From: Kribbella sp. NBC_01245
GTDB taxonomy: Bacteria > Actinomycetota > Actinomycetes > Propionibacteriales > Kribbellaceae
Length of the DNA stretch: 64,000 nt
Reading direction: 5' to 3'
Assembly: GCF_036226525.1 (NCBI RefSeq)
Contig: NZ_CP108487.1
Coordinates: 7,130,001 to 7,194,000 of the forward strand
In this document: one piece after another, positions 7,956 to 16,987 of the stretch
How positions within the stretch are numbered: position 1 is the first letter of the stretch
Layout: every line of letters starts with the position of its first letter
Position numbers and translations under genes: made by a program
The notes under the pieces: model-generated
What the model was told of the DNA's origin: nothing
Databases searched by the model: none
Seen by the model: the letters and a program-made list of their open reading frames with translations, nothing else

Positions 7956-8942
7956 ATGCTGGTCATCGCGCATCGGGGAGCGAGCGGGTATCGCCCGGAA
8001 CACACGCCGGCGGCGTACCGCCTGGCTGCGGCGCAGGGTGCCGACTACCTGGAGCCGGATCTGGTCGCCACGCTGGACGGCGTACTGGTCGCCCGGCACG
8101 AGAACGAGATCTCCGGCACGACCGATGTCGCGGACCACCCGGTCTTCGCCGATCGCCGGGTGACGAAGATCGTCGGCGGCGAGGCCGTCACGGGCTGGTT
8201 CGTCGAGGACTTCACGCTTGCCGAGCTCCGCACGTTGCGCGCTCGCGAGCGAATGCCCGCACTGCGCGCCACCAATACGGCGTACGACGGGCTGGAGGCG
8301 ATCCCCACCTTCGACGAAGTGGTCGCGATCGCCCGCCAGGAGTCGGCGCGACTCGGCCGGCCGATCGGGATCTACCCCGAGATCAAGCATCCCTCGCATT
8401 TCCGGCGGCTGGGGCTGCCGCTCGAGGAGCTCCTCGCCGAACGGCTGGTCGCGCTTGGGCTGGACTCCGCGGGTGGCGAGGTGATGGTGCAGTCGTTCGA
8501 GCCGTCCAGCTTGCGCCGGTTGTCGGTGATGACTGGGGTTCCGCTGGTGCAGCTGATCGACGCCGTTGGTTCGCCGTACGACTTCGCGGGTCGGGGCGAT
8601 CCTCGGTCGTACGCCGACTTGCTGACGCCGGCAGGCCTTCGGGAGATCTCTACGTACGCACAGGTGCTCGCGCCGTACAAGGATCTGGTCATCCCGCGTA
8701 CTGCCTCAGGGCGGTTGGGAGAACCTACTGGGCTGGTAGACGCGGCACACCGGGCTGGGCTCGCCGTACATCTGTGGACGTTCCGTGCCGAACGGCGTTT
8801 CCTGCCGTCGGATATGGACCTCACTGGCGAGTTGGACCGGTTCCTGGCGACTGGCGTGGACGGTGTGTTCGCCGACCACCCGGACGTCGCTGCGGCCGCA
8901 GTAACTCGCACTGTCCGGCGGAAGTCGCGCATCTCGGTCTAG
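7956..8942 (+). CDS. Glycerophosphodiester phosphodiesterase, GlpQ-like
   Basis: A 328-residue GDPD-family TIM barrel. The catalytic region starts at once: IAHRGASGYRPEHTP, then EPDLVATLDGVLVARHENEISG with the metal-binding Glu/Asp and the second His, and IYPEIKHPSHF. It hydrolyses glycerophosphodiesters to glycerol-3-phosphate and an alcohol. No signal peptide is seen with this start, so it may be cytoplasmic. ATG 7956 is chosen because the HRG motif follows directly; an in-frame TTG at 7878 would add a non-conserved stretch. No ribosome site is obvious. It is convergent with the M48 gene. Confidence 0.85.
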   Translation: MLVIAHRGASGYRPEHTPAAYRLAAAQGADYLEPDLVATLDGVLVARHENEISGTTDVADHPVFADRRVTKIVGGEAVTGWFVEDFTLAELRTLRARERMPALRATNTAYDGLEAIPTFDEVVAIARQESARLGRPIGIYPEIKHPSHFRRLGLPLEELLAERLVALGLDSAGGEVMVQSFEPSSLRRLSVMTGVPLVQLIDAVGSPYDFAGRGDPRSYADLLTPAGLREISTYAQVLAPYKDLVIPRTASGRLGEPTGLVDAAHRAGLAVHLWTFRAERRFLPSDMDLTGELDRFLATGVDGVFADHPDVAAAAVTRTVRRKSRISV

Positions 8943-8976
8943 CGGCCTCGGAGGGTTCTAGCGGGCTTTACCGGGT

Positions 8977-10245
8977 CTATCGAGCGAAGCTGCGGCGGAG
9001 TTCGGTGAGGGCTGGGGCGCCTGCGACGGCCAGTTCCCGGTCGATGGTCGCGGAATCGGACAGACCGAGTACGACCTTCGCTGTCGTGGTCGGGCGCGCA
9101 CGGATGAGTTTGACCCGCAGGTACGTCGGAGGGTGGCTCGCGTCGGTACGGGTCTCGCGGATGCGGGTGGCCCGGATGCGCCGGTCGATCTCCCGAGCCG
9201 GGATATCGCTCACTGCCCGGCGTACGGCCTCAAGCGGCTCGACGTCACTCCCGAACCGCAGAGCCTTCTCCAGCCCGCGATAGGCCGTATCGGCGATGAC
9301 GAGCCGCTCCAGCGCGAATGCGGCCGCCTCGGAACCCGCGACCTCCGCAGCCAACCGGTCCGCCAGGTACTCCGCTCGCTGGTCTCCGCGCAGCGAGGCG
9401 CGGGTAAGCAGCCAGCGGTAGGCGCGAACGGGCGGACCGACCAGTGCGTTCACGAACCGGGTTATCAGCGTGCCGCTGGTGTCCTCGACGTAGGCCGCGT
9501 AGTCGTCCTTCAGCTCGTCGTACGGCTGAGGGCTGAAGCTGCTCTCCAACTCGTCGAGGATGTTCTCCGCGTTCCCAACGACCAGGCTGTGCCGCATGTC
9601 GCCGTTCCTGCCGTGGCCGAACTCGTGCGCCAGTAGGGCTACCCGCTGTTGTGGACTCATTGCGGCCCACAGCGGCAGACCAATGCCGACGACTGGCCGC
9701 ATGCGCCAGCCGATCGCGGTGATCCACAACTCCGGCTCAGCGGTCAGCACCACAGATACGACGGGCCGGGCCTTGGTGGCAGTACTGATCTCGTCCAGGA
9801 GGCTGTAGAGCCTCGGCGCCTCGTCGGGACTCACCTGGTGGTGATCCGGGTTGAGGCAGCTGGGCCGCGGCCGGAGCGCCCAGGCGATAACGAACGCTAT
9901 GGCTGCTATAGGTATGGAGAGCCACTGTGGGCGGTAGACGACGAGAATCGCGATTCCCGCGGCTAGAGCTACCAGTGGGAGCAGTAGAACCAGGAACGAC
10001 AAGAGGTACGCCGCGACGCGTGCGGCGTCCCAACCGGGCTTGTGGACAGTGCCGTGTTCTAGTTCGCGGTAGAGCGTGTCCGCGAGGCGGTGTTCCAGCT
10101 TTTGCCGCCAGGCCGGGTAGGCGTCGTCGACCGGCAGGGGGTCGACGTTCCACTCGCAGGCGTCACACCAGGTGACGAAACGAGGATCGACCCGGAGCTG
10201 CTTGTTGCACTGCGGGCAGTGGGTCACTGCCTCGTTTGTCTCCAC
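8977..10245 (-). CDS. M48-family membrane zinc metalloprotease with N-terminal zinc ribbon
   Basis: A 422-residue protein: zinc ribbon (CPQC and CDAC, residues ~9-30), two transmembrane helices (~84-108 and 111-130), then an M48 peptidase domain with HEFGH (~212-216) and a downstream acidic region DQRAEYLADRLA expected to supply the third ligand. The domain is HtpX-like and probably takes part in membrane or envelope quality control. The zinc ribbon fused to M48 is unusual, although similar CxxC modules occur elsewhere in this window. Substrate unknown. Confidence 0.85.
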   Translation of the reverse strand: METNEAVTHCPQCNKQLRVDPRFVTWCDACEWNVDPLPVDDAYPAWRQKLEHRLADTLYRELEHGTVHKPGWDAARVAAYLLSFLVLLLPLVALAAGIAILVVYRPQWLSIPIAAIAFVIAWALRPRPSCLNPDHHQVSPDEAPRLYSLLDEISTATKARPVVSVVLTAEPELWITAIGWRMRPVVGIGLPLWAAMSPQQRVALLAHEFGHGRNGDMRHSLVVGNAENILDELESSFSPQPYDELKDDYAAYVEDTSGTLITRFVNALVGPPVRAYRWLLTRASLRGDQRAEYLADRLAAEVAGSEAAAFALERLVIADTAYRGLEKALRFGSDVEPLEAVRRAVSDIPAREIDRRIRATRIRETRTDASHPPTYLRVKLIRARPTTTAKVVLGLSDSATIDRELAVAGAPALTELRRSFAR

Positions 10246-10301
10246 GGCAGCAGTGTGACGGGGCCGAGCGTTCGGCTGTCAACTGCTGCCGTGAGACGAC
10301 G

Positions 10302-10607
10302 TCAGGCAGCGGGCTTGGTGGGCTCGTCGTAAATCCGGCTGGCGATATCGCCCTCCGGGGTCGAGGTGGGCTGGTGGACCGGCTCGCTGCCGGCTTCCGG
10401 CATGACCACCCAGGCGACGATGTAGCCGATGATGGCCGCGCCACCGGTGATGAAGGTGAGGCCGACCCAGCCCAGGCGGACCAGGGTGGTGTCGACATTC
10501 AGGTACTCGGCGATGCCACCGGACACTCCGGAGAGCATCCGCTCGGAGCGGGAACGGCGGAGGACCTTGTTGGAAAGGTTCGAGAACGGTGCGGTCGAGT
10601 TCGTCAT
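10302..10607 (-). CDS. PspC-domain membrane protein
   Basis: A 101-residue protein with a PspC domain (residues ~17-75): RSRSERMLSGVSGGIAEYLNVDTT, then a membrane helix (LGWVGLTFITGGAAIIGYIVAWVVMPE). PspC-type proteins sense or respond to envelope stress. The start at 10607 gives the usual length; the same frame stays open much further upstream, but that part is not PspC-like. It is divergent from the MmcQ/YjbR gene, with 141 bp between. No Psp partners are nearby. Confidence 0.85.
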   Translation of the reverse strand: MTNSTAPFSNLSNKVLRRSRSERMLSGVSGGIAEYLNVDTTLVRLGWVGLTFITGGAAIIGYIVAWVVMPEAGSEPVHQPTSTPEGDIASRIYDEPTKPAA

Positions 10608-10695
10608 GTATCCAGAGTGCGTCCCGTCGGCCCCGCGCCACATCGGGATCGGTACCGAGCCGACCCTGGTCGGACCCCTGACCGCTCTCCGTGAA

Positions 10696-10718
10696 TTGTC
10701 GGTGCCACCCCCTAGCCT
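10696..10718 (+). promoter_or_regulatory. PafBC-type DNA-damage promoter of the MmcQ/YjbR gene
   Basis: TTGTCGGTG (10696-10704), eight bases, TAGCCT (10713-10718), an exact match to the RecA-independent damage promoter motif. It also lies in an inverted repeat GGTGCCA/TGGCACC. Transcription would start near 10725, giving a leader of about 25 bases with the AGTGAGG ribosome site. Confidence 0.7.
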
Positions 10719-10748
10719 CGATGGCACCCTAAGAGTGAGGTGGTGCGG

Positions 10749-11087
10749 ATGGACGAGGCGACCGTGCGCAAGGTGCTGCTCGGGCTGCCGGAGGTCACCG
10801 AGCACCCAGGCTGGGCTCTCCAGCCGGTGTTCAAGGTCCGGGGCAAGAGCTTCGTGTACTTCTCGGAGGACGGGACGCGCGCTTCGATCAAGGCCTTCCG
10901 CGAGGAGCAGGAGGCGCTGGTCGCGGAGAATCCAGAGGTCTACGAGCCGTCCTGGGCGTCGGGCCGGTTCGCCTGGCTGAGCGCCGACTTCGCTGCCGCG
11001 GATGAGCAGGAGCTGACGGAGCTCCTGACCGAGGCCTGGCGCCTGACCGCCCCGAAAACCCTGGTCAAACGCCTGGACGCCACCTAG
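10749..11087 (+). CDS. MmcQ/YjbR-family DNA-binding protein
   Basis: A 112-residue protein of the CyaY-like MmcQ/YjbR fold: VRKVLLGLPEVTEHPGWALQPVFKVRGKSFVYF, with the family VxxxxLxLPE..E opening and a C-terminal TELLTEAWRLTAPKTLVKRL helix. Members are small single-domain proteins, one named for a mitomycin resistance locus; the activity is poorly defined. ATG 10749 is chosen for its spacing from AGTGAGG; GTG 10740 or 10743 would overlap that site. The PafBC-type promoter upstream supports a role in DNA-damage response. Its end overlaps the convergent acetyltransferase by four bases. Confidence 0.8.
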   Translation: MDEATVRKVLLGLPEVTEHPGWALQPVFKVRGKSFVYFSEDGTRASIKAFREEQEALVAENPEVYEPSWASGRFAWLSADFAAADEQELTELLTEAWRLTAPKTLVKRLDAT

Positions 11088-11656
11088 AGCTCCCGGCTGA
11101 CGAGGACCCAGTTGGGGGAGATGCGGCGTACCTCCTCGAAGCCCTCGTCGCGGAATACGGACAGCGGGCCGCGGTAGAGGTCCGCCGAGGCGACGCGTCC
11201 TGCCTTGTCCAGGTCCACGGCGTTGCCCTCGACGGTCGTCGCGCCGTGCTTCCGGGCCAGTTCGACCGCGCCGCGGAGCAGGTGGCTCGCCATGCCCTGG
11301 CGGCGATGCCCGACCGGTACGACGAAACACGTCACCGTCCAGACGCCATCCTCGTCATCCGGGGGCGAGGGATGACGCCAGTTCTTCGAGGCGAGGACCC
11401 GGGCGTACGACGTACGCGGGGCTATGGCGCACCAGCCGCACGGGGTCCCGTCGTCGTACGCGAGGACGCCGGGAGGCGGGTCGGCGTCGACCTGTGCCTT
11501 CAGGGCGGCCCGTTTGGCCTTCGGCGACCGCTCCCAGTCTTTGCCGCGCAGGCGGAAGTACTGGCACCAGCAGCGGGACGGGTCGCCGCGTTCGCCCATC
11601 ACCGTGACCACGTCGGCCCAGCGCTCCGGGGTCGCGGGCAGCACCTGCACGCTCAT
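11084..11656 (-). CDS. GNAT-family N-acetyltransferase
   Basis: A 190-residue single-domain GNAT. The acetyl-CoA binding motif is VPVGHRRQGMASHLL (~residues 120-134), and CWCQYFRLRGKDW near the N-terminus resembles a subgroup of actinobacterial GNATs with a Cys-rich start. Substrate unknown. The frame runs open upstream into the groEL regulatory region, but the start at 11656 gives the normal N-terminus and avoids the CIRCE elements. It is divergent from groEL, so HrcA binding could affect both. Confidence 0.75.
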   Translation of the reverse strand: MSVQVLPATPERWADVVTVMGERGDPSRCWCQYFRLRGKDWERSPKAKRAALKAQVDADPPPGVLAYDDGTPCGWCAIAPRTSYARVLASKNWRHPSPPDDEDGVWTVTCFVVPVGHRRQGMASHLLRGAVELARKHGATTVEGNAVDLDKAGRVASADLYRGPLSVFRDEGFEEVRRISPNWVLVSREL

Positions 11657-11719
11657 ATCGGCACGGTACGACGCTCCCACCGCAGGGGCACTCGGAGGTG
11701 TGTGGCGGGGAGGGGCTGG

Positions 11720-11746
11720 CTTGCACTCGCTTGGGTCGAGTGCTAA
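11720..11746 (+). promoter_or_regulatory. CIRCE element 1 overlapping the groEL promoter
   Basis: CTTGCACTC-N9-GAGTGCTAA; the right arm is perfect and the left arm matches 7 of 9 positions of the CIRCE consensus TTAGCACTC-N9-GAGTGCTAA bound by HrcA. The arms contain the promoter itself: -35 TTGCAC (11721-11726), 17 bp, -10 TAATAC (11744-11749). Confidence 0.85.
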
Positions 11747-11753
11747 TACTTGG

Positions 11754-11780
11754 TTAGCACTCGAAGGGCCCGAGTGATAA
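11754..11780 (+). promoter_or_regulatory. CIRCE element 2 at the groEL transcription start
   Basis: TTAGCACTC-N9-GAGTGATAA; the left arm is perfect and the right arm has one mismatch to consensus. It begins seven bases after CIRCE 1, over the predicted transcription start. Tandem operators should give tight HrcA repression and heat induction of groEL. Confidence 0.9.
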
Positions 11781-11936
11781 CCAGCGATGGTTGTGACCGG
11801 GCCTTGGGTGTGACCGGAGACGGTCTCGATGAGGCATTGAGACGGGGCGGGACGTGACCGCACCGATCGAGGTGTCGTCCGTCGCGGGCATCGGGCCGGC
11901 TGTTAAAGAAACTCGACGCGGGAGGACTCGCGGAGA

Positions 11937-13565
<1,629 letters not shown>

Positions 13566-13606
13566 TCCCCAAGCGGATCCGGAAGTAGCTAGCTGTACGA
13601 ACGAAC

Positions 13607-13638
13607 AGAAGGGCGGTCCCGCGAGGGGCCGCCCTTCT
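13607..13638 (+). terminator. groEL terminator with GNRA tetraloop
   Basis: A 14-bp stem (13607-13620 with 13625-13638; one G-U pair) closed by GCGA, a GNRA tetraloop. It has no long U-run, typical of actinomycete intrinsic terminators. It lies between groEL and the convergent cellulase gene and can serve both. Confidence 0.85.
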
Positions 13639-13655
13639 GCTGTGTCTACGAGCGT

Positions 13656-14627
13656 TTACCAGCCTTCGATCAGGCGCTTGGCGATGACCGGGCTGAACTG
13701 ACCGGCCTCGGTGTTCGGGGCGATCCCGCACTTGCCGTCGGAGTCACCCGGCACCTTGATCCAGATCAGCATGTCCGCGCCGCCACCGGCTTGCGAGTTC
13801 ACACCGAGCTGCCGCCCGGCCGGGTTGCACCATTCGCCGTTCGAGCCCTTGCCGTTGCGGCTGGTGTCGATCACGAAGTTGCTGCCCGCACCGCCACCGA
13901 GAGCGGCCTTGATCGCGTTGCCCTTCGAGACCGACTGCGCGGTGGTGTAGTAGTTCGAGACGTTGAGCGCGAAGCCGCGGATGCGGTTCACCTCGACCAG
14001 CTTGAGCCGGCGGGCCATCTCGTTCGCAGCGATCCAGGAGTAGTTGCCGCCGTCCATGTACGTCCAGGTGTTCGGGTTCTTCGCCTGGAACTCGCGTACC
14101 GCGAACTTCAGCAGCTCGATCCGGGTCGCCTGGTTGGCCGCGGACATGCAGTCGAGCTGGGCCAGCGCGTCGGGCTCGATGATGACCACCGCGGGCCGGC
14201 CGCCGATGGCGTTGGAGAACGCGCTGATCCACGCCTTGTACGCCTCGGGGCTGCCCGCGCCACCACCGGAGTGGCCGCCGCAGTCCCGGCCCGGGATGTT
14301 GTACGCCACCAGGATCGGCAACTTCTCGGTGTCATCGGCGGCCTTCGCGTACGCGGCGACGGCCGGACCGATGTCGCCACTCCAGCCACCGAACCAGCGC
14401 GCGCCTGCCTTGGTCGCGATCCGGTCGCGGATCTGGTTGAGGTCAGGATGGCCGGCGTTGTTCCGGACCCAGTTGGCCGAGTTCGAGTTCGGATCGACGT
14501 AGAAGCCGTTCGACATCTCCAGCGGGTTGCCGGTCACCGCTGCCTGCGCGGGCGTGCTGACGCCCGGGATCAGCAGGGCGACGGACAGGGCCAGCAGGGC
14601 GGCGAACTTCCGGCGGGGCGGTGCCAT
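13656..14627 (-). CDS. Secreted GH6 endoglucanase (cellulase)
   Basis: A 323-residue secreted glycoside hydrolase family 6 enzyme cleaving beta-1,4-glucan. A Sec signal peptide ends near APAQAA (~30). GH6 signatures are present: LVAYNIPGRDCGGHSGGGA (catalytic-loop Asp) and VIIEPDALA (proton-donor Asp), followed by YMDGGNYSWIA and IWIKVPGDSDGKCG near the end. It is a single catalytic domain without a carbohydrate-binding module. No LacI- or CebR-type operator was recognised upstream. It points to a plant-biomass lifestyle, with the rhamnogalacturonan lyase at the other end of the window. Confidence 0.93.
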   Translation of the reverse strand: MAPPRRKFAALLALSVALLIPGVSTPAQAAVTGNPLEMSNGFYVDPNSNSANWVRNNAGHPDLNQIRDRIATKAGARWFGGWSGDIGPAVAAYAKAADDTEKLPILVAYNIPGRDCGGHSGGGAGSPEAYKAWISAFSNAIGGRPAVVIIEPDALAQLDCMSAANQATRIELLKFAVREFQAKNPNTWTYMDGGNYSWIAANEMARRLKLVEVNRIRGFALNVSNYYTTAQSVSKGNAIKAALGGGAGSNFVIDTSRNGKGSNGEWCNPAGRQLGVNSQAGGGADMLIWIKVPGDSDGKCGIAPNTEAGQFSPVIAKRLIEGW

Positions 14628-15006
14628 CTGGAACCTCTTTCAGGTAGGTCGGACCACAGCGCGAGCCGGGCTTCCCATCACGAGGAGAACGGACCCGGGG
14701 TCGCCGATCGTAATCGCGAAGTCACTCAGATGGATCCAAGTGGCAGGAACCGGCAACGCCCTTCCGCAACCGCCGACGGCCGTGCTGGGATCACGCCTGC
14801 TCGTCGACTTCGCAGAACGACGCGTAGTGGTCCGCCGTGTAGTAGACGTGCGCGGGTGACGTCTTCTCGCCACCACCGACCAGCCGTCGCGCACCACGGT
14901 CGGGCGACCCCGGGGCCTTAGGAGCAGAGGAAGAGCGGGGAGGTTCCGGAATTTGCGCATGTAAGTAGGCCTCCCGATTCAGCTGATGGCTGACTTCATT
15001 GGCAAT

Positions 15007-15048
15007 CCGGCGTGGAAACCCCGTCCGAAGGCAGGGAGGAAACGCCGG
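15007..15048 (+). repeat. Hairpin resembling an IS200/IS605 (tnpB) right end
   Basis: CCGGCGT (15007-15013) pairs with ACGCCGG (15042-15048) around GTGGAAACCCC and GGGAGGAAACG, a layout seen at right ends and omega-RNA 3' ends of tnpB elements. No tnpB ORF is left beside it, so at most this is a scar. The assignment rests on recall of the general pattern only. Confidence 0.3.
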
Positions 15049-15066
15049 TCCTTCCTTTTCAGGATT

Positions 15067-15089
15067 TTGTCGGTGGGGTCGGGTAGGTT
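15067..15089 (+). promoter_or_regulatory. PafBC-type DNA-damage promoter upstream of the acetyltransferase leader
   Basis: TTGTCGGTG (15067-15075), eight bases, TAGGTT (15084-15089): an exact motif match. The predicted start near 15095 coincides with an ATG opening a 15-codon leaderless ORF (ending 15142). The next protein gene on this strand is the acetyltransferase at 15463, so the transcript would carry a long structured leader. Confidence 0.55.
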
Positions 15090-15194
15090 TTGTGATGCTG
15101 GCCTGCGATAACCAAGCGACCAGCACCAGTACGACAGTTTGACCTTGTAGTGACTGCGGCCGGGCGGGCCGTGGCAGCGCGGTGAGCCTTCTTG

Positions 15195-15296
15195 CGCAGT
15201 TGGGCACGGCTACGATCCGCGAACCTCACTCGCTATCTCCGGGTAGTGGGCTGGAATCCCCCGCCATAGGCGGGGGAGGACGTCAACCCAACTGCG
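15195..15296 (+). ncRNA. Structured leader/omega-RNA-like element
   Basis: A perfect 10-bp long-range pair, CGCAGTTGGG (15195-15204) with CCCAACTGCG (15287-15296), encloses a 9-bp hairpin with a three-base loop (15257-15265 with 15269-15277). The inner block GGGCTGGAATC-hairpin-GGACGTCAA resembles the 3' end of tnpB omega RNAs, where a guide would begin at 15287. That putative guide is the strand that pairs back to 15195-15204. It could be an orphan omega-RNA scar or a regulatory leader. Neither is proven. Confidence 0.35.
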
Positions 15297-15374
15297 AATA
15301 CCTGGTGGACGATGGGGTCGCGGGCCGGATAGTGTCTTTGACGCGAGAAGGCCCGCGACTGAGAAGGAGGCGCT

Positions 15375-15431
15375 ATGAGCACCCTGGTTGATTTCCTGGC
15401 GCGTCCGGTTCGCTTGTACCACTCGCATTGA
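15375..15431 (+). CDS. Predicted 18-residue leader peptide
   Basis: ATG at 15375 follows a strong ribosome site (AGAAGGAGGCGCT) and encodes MSTLVDFLARPVRLYHSH before TGA. It ends 31 bases before the acetyltransferase GTG. A hairpin in the gap hides that gene's ribosome site. The quality of its own ribosome site argues that it is translated. Regulation by stalling on the RPVRLY part is inferred by analogy with drug-resistance leader peptides. Confidence 0.55.
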   Translation: MSTLVDFLARPVRLYHSH

Positions 15432-15444
15432 GCGAGACCGCGCG

Positions 15445-15458
15445 CCTCCTGTTGGAGG
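15445..15458 (+). promoter_or_regulatory. Hairpin sequestering the acetyltransferase ribosome site
   Basis: CCTCC (15445-15449), loop TGTT, GGAGG (15454-15458). The 3' arm is the Shine-Dalgarno sequence of the GTG start at 15463. A ribosome paused at the end of the leader ORF could disturb this stem. Confidence 0.5.
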
Positions 15459-15462
15459 ATCT

Positions 15463-16401
15463 GTGCAAATCCGTTCCATGGTCGAGACCGATGTCGACCG
15501 CATCCTGACCTGTCTCGAGACGCAGTCGGTCAACACGACTACGCCCGAGCGTTTCACCGAGTTCCTGGCCACCCACGCGTACCGGCCGGAGTGGACCTGG
15601 CTTGCCGTCGAGGGCGACCGCATCCTGGCGTTGTCCGTCTGGTGGGGTCTCGACGGCTACACGAAGCCCTTCTCACTCGACTGCCTGTACGTCGATGAGT
15701 CCGTGGCGGAGCCGGTCGCGCTCTGGGCCAAGCTCCTCGGACGCATGATCGAGCAGTTCGATCCGGTTGATGAACAGCCCGAGTACCACCTATTCCTGCC
15801 TACGGACTGGCGGTCGAGCCCTGAGGTGCTTGCGGAGGTTGAGCCACGTCTGGCCGCCGCAGCCGCTGCAGGTCTTACCGGCCTGACCGAGCGCCTGCGC
15901 TTCGAGTGGAAGTCTGCAGAAGGCGTACCGGCCAGGTCATCCCGCTTGACCTTCCGGGCCGAGCCGGACGACGAAGCCTTCGTGGACGTCGTCCGCCGGG
16001 TAACCGAAGGCAGCCTCGACGCCTCCACTGCAAGGGCTGTCGCTCGCGTGGGTGCGGAGGAGGCCGCTCGGGAGGACGTCGAGGCCTACAAGTCGTTGCC
16101 GGGGGACAGGGGCTGGTGGCGGCTCGCTTACAACGCGGACGATGAGCTCGTCGGTTTTGCGTTGCCCTCGGCAAACAATGGCGGCCCGGTCGTCGGTTAC
16201 CTCGGCATCTTGCCCGAGTATCGCGGCCACGTGTACGTCGATGATCTGCTCGCCGAGATCACGCACATCCTGGCCGAGACCGGCGCCGAGGTGATCCGCG
16301 CCGACACCGACTTCGGCAACCTCCCGATGGCCGCCGCCTTCGAACGCGCCGGCTATCACCACTTCGCCACTCGCCTGGTAGCCAGCCACCCCGCGAGCTG
16401 A
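15463..16401 (+). CDS. Two-domain GNAT acetyltransferase
   Basis: A 312-residue protein with a divergent N-terminal GNAT-like half and a clearer C-terminal GNAT domain (VVGYLGILPEYRGHVYVDDLLAEI, then RADTDFGNLPMAAAFERAGY, ~residues 240-300). The acetyl-CoA loop YRGHVY deviates from the usual RxxGxG/A. The GTG start is preceded by TTGGAGG; the same frame is open to 15388, but that extension overlaps the leader peptide. Tandem GNATs acetylate varied amines, including drugs. The substrate here is unknown, but the leader peptide and sequestered ribosome site suggest induction by a translation-blocking compound. Confidence 0.75.
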   Translation: MQIRSMVETDVDRILTCLETQSVNTTTPERFTEFLATHAYRPEWTWLAVEGDRILALSVWWGLDGYTKPFSLDCLYVDESVAEPVALWAKLLGRMIEQFDPVDEQPEYHLFLPTDWRSSPEVLAEVEPRLAAAAAAGLTGLTERLRFEWKSAEGVPARSSRLTFRAEPDDEAFVDVVRRVTEGSLDASTARAVARVGAEEAAREDVEAYKSLPGDRGWWRLAYNADDELVGFALPSANNGGPVVGYLGILPEYRGHVYVDDLLAEITHILAETGAEVIRADTDFGNLPMAAAFERAGYHHFATRLVASHPAS

Positions 16402-16552
16402 CCGCCGGCCACCGCATCACGGCCGACGTCGAACCGTGATGCGGTGGCAAGGCGAAGCGTGTTCCGAGGCTTTCGGGGCTGGCCGAATGCCGTGGACCGG
16501 GTTGCCGGCCGGCGCCGACACTTTCGGCAATCTGAGCCGGAAGGACACGACT

Positions 16553-16987
16553 GTGATCATGCGCAAGACGTTGGTAGGCGGGTTGACGGCGATGCTGTCC
16601 GCCGGAGGATTCGCGGTACTGCCGGCTCTACCGGCAGCGGCAGGAGTCACACCGCAATGCACCAAGGCGATCGACCATCTTCCCGACGGGCCGAGCGGAG
16701 GCGTCTGGGTGCCGGCGGCGTCGACCAACGCCAGGCTCTGCTTTATGCAGCAGTACAACTACAGCGATGGCGTGTGGGCCCTGCAACGAGCACTCCGCTA
16801 TTGCTACGGCGAGAACATTGCCATTGACAAGGACTTCGGCCCGGCGACGAAGAGTGCGCTCTCCCGGGTACAGGGCAAGATCGGTGCCTTCCCGGATGGC
16901 AAGTACGGACCAGAGACGGCCAAGAAACTGAAGTTCAGCTCGATCAATACCGATGCCGCTTGGGCCTGCTCGATCCAGACCTTCTAG
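16553..16987 (+). CDS. Secreted peptidoglycan-binding-domain protein
   Basis: A 144-residue secreted protein. The signal peptide MRKTLVGGLTAML ends near PAAAG (~30), followed by a PG_binding_1-like fold: ALQRALRYCYGENIAIDKDFGPATKSALSRVQ and DGKYGPETAKKLK. Four Cys in the mature part may form disulfides. It has no catalytic domain, so it is probably a wall-associated accessory or inhibitor. GTG 16553 is chosen for the GGAAGGA ribosome site seven bases upstream. The 3' end overlaps the convergent amidotransferase by 44 bases. Confidence 0.8.
   Translation: MIMRKTLVGGLTAMLSAGGFAVLPALPAAAGVTPQCTKAIDHLPDGPSGGVWVPAASTNARLCFMQQYNYSDGVWALQRALRYCYGENIAIDKDFGPATKSALSRVQGKIGAFPDGKYGPETAKKLKFSSINTDAAWACSIQTF

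Larger units (their letters stand above)
14628..15374. other. 747-bp gene-poor region with mobile-element-like remnants and a promoter
   Basis: No convincing protein gene is seen. The region holds two hairpins resembling right ends of IS200/IS605-type tnpB elements (15007-15048 and 15249-15286), a PafBC-type promoter (15067-15089) and a long-range inverted repeat. A minus-strand ORF of 138 codons (14791-15207) crosses these elements and has no family features or ribosome site. A tiny leaderless ORF (15095-15142) could follow the promoter. Confidence 0.5.

Noticed and set aside
6632..9283. 883-codon plus-strand ORF
   Set aside because: It runs antisense through the DUF418 gene and in another frame through the phosphodiesterase gene, has Arg/Gln/Gly-rich low-complexity translation, and shows no domain.
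10608..11330. Upstream in-frame extension of the PspC gene
   Set aside because: It would overlap the MmcQ/YjbR gene and its promoter; PspC proteins start right at the 10607 ATG region.
14791..15207. 138-codon minus-strand ORF in the gene-poor region
   Set aside because: It crosses two hairpins and a promoter motif, has no ribosome site and no recognisable domain.
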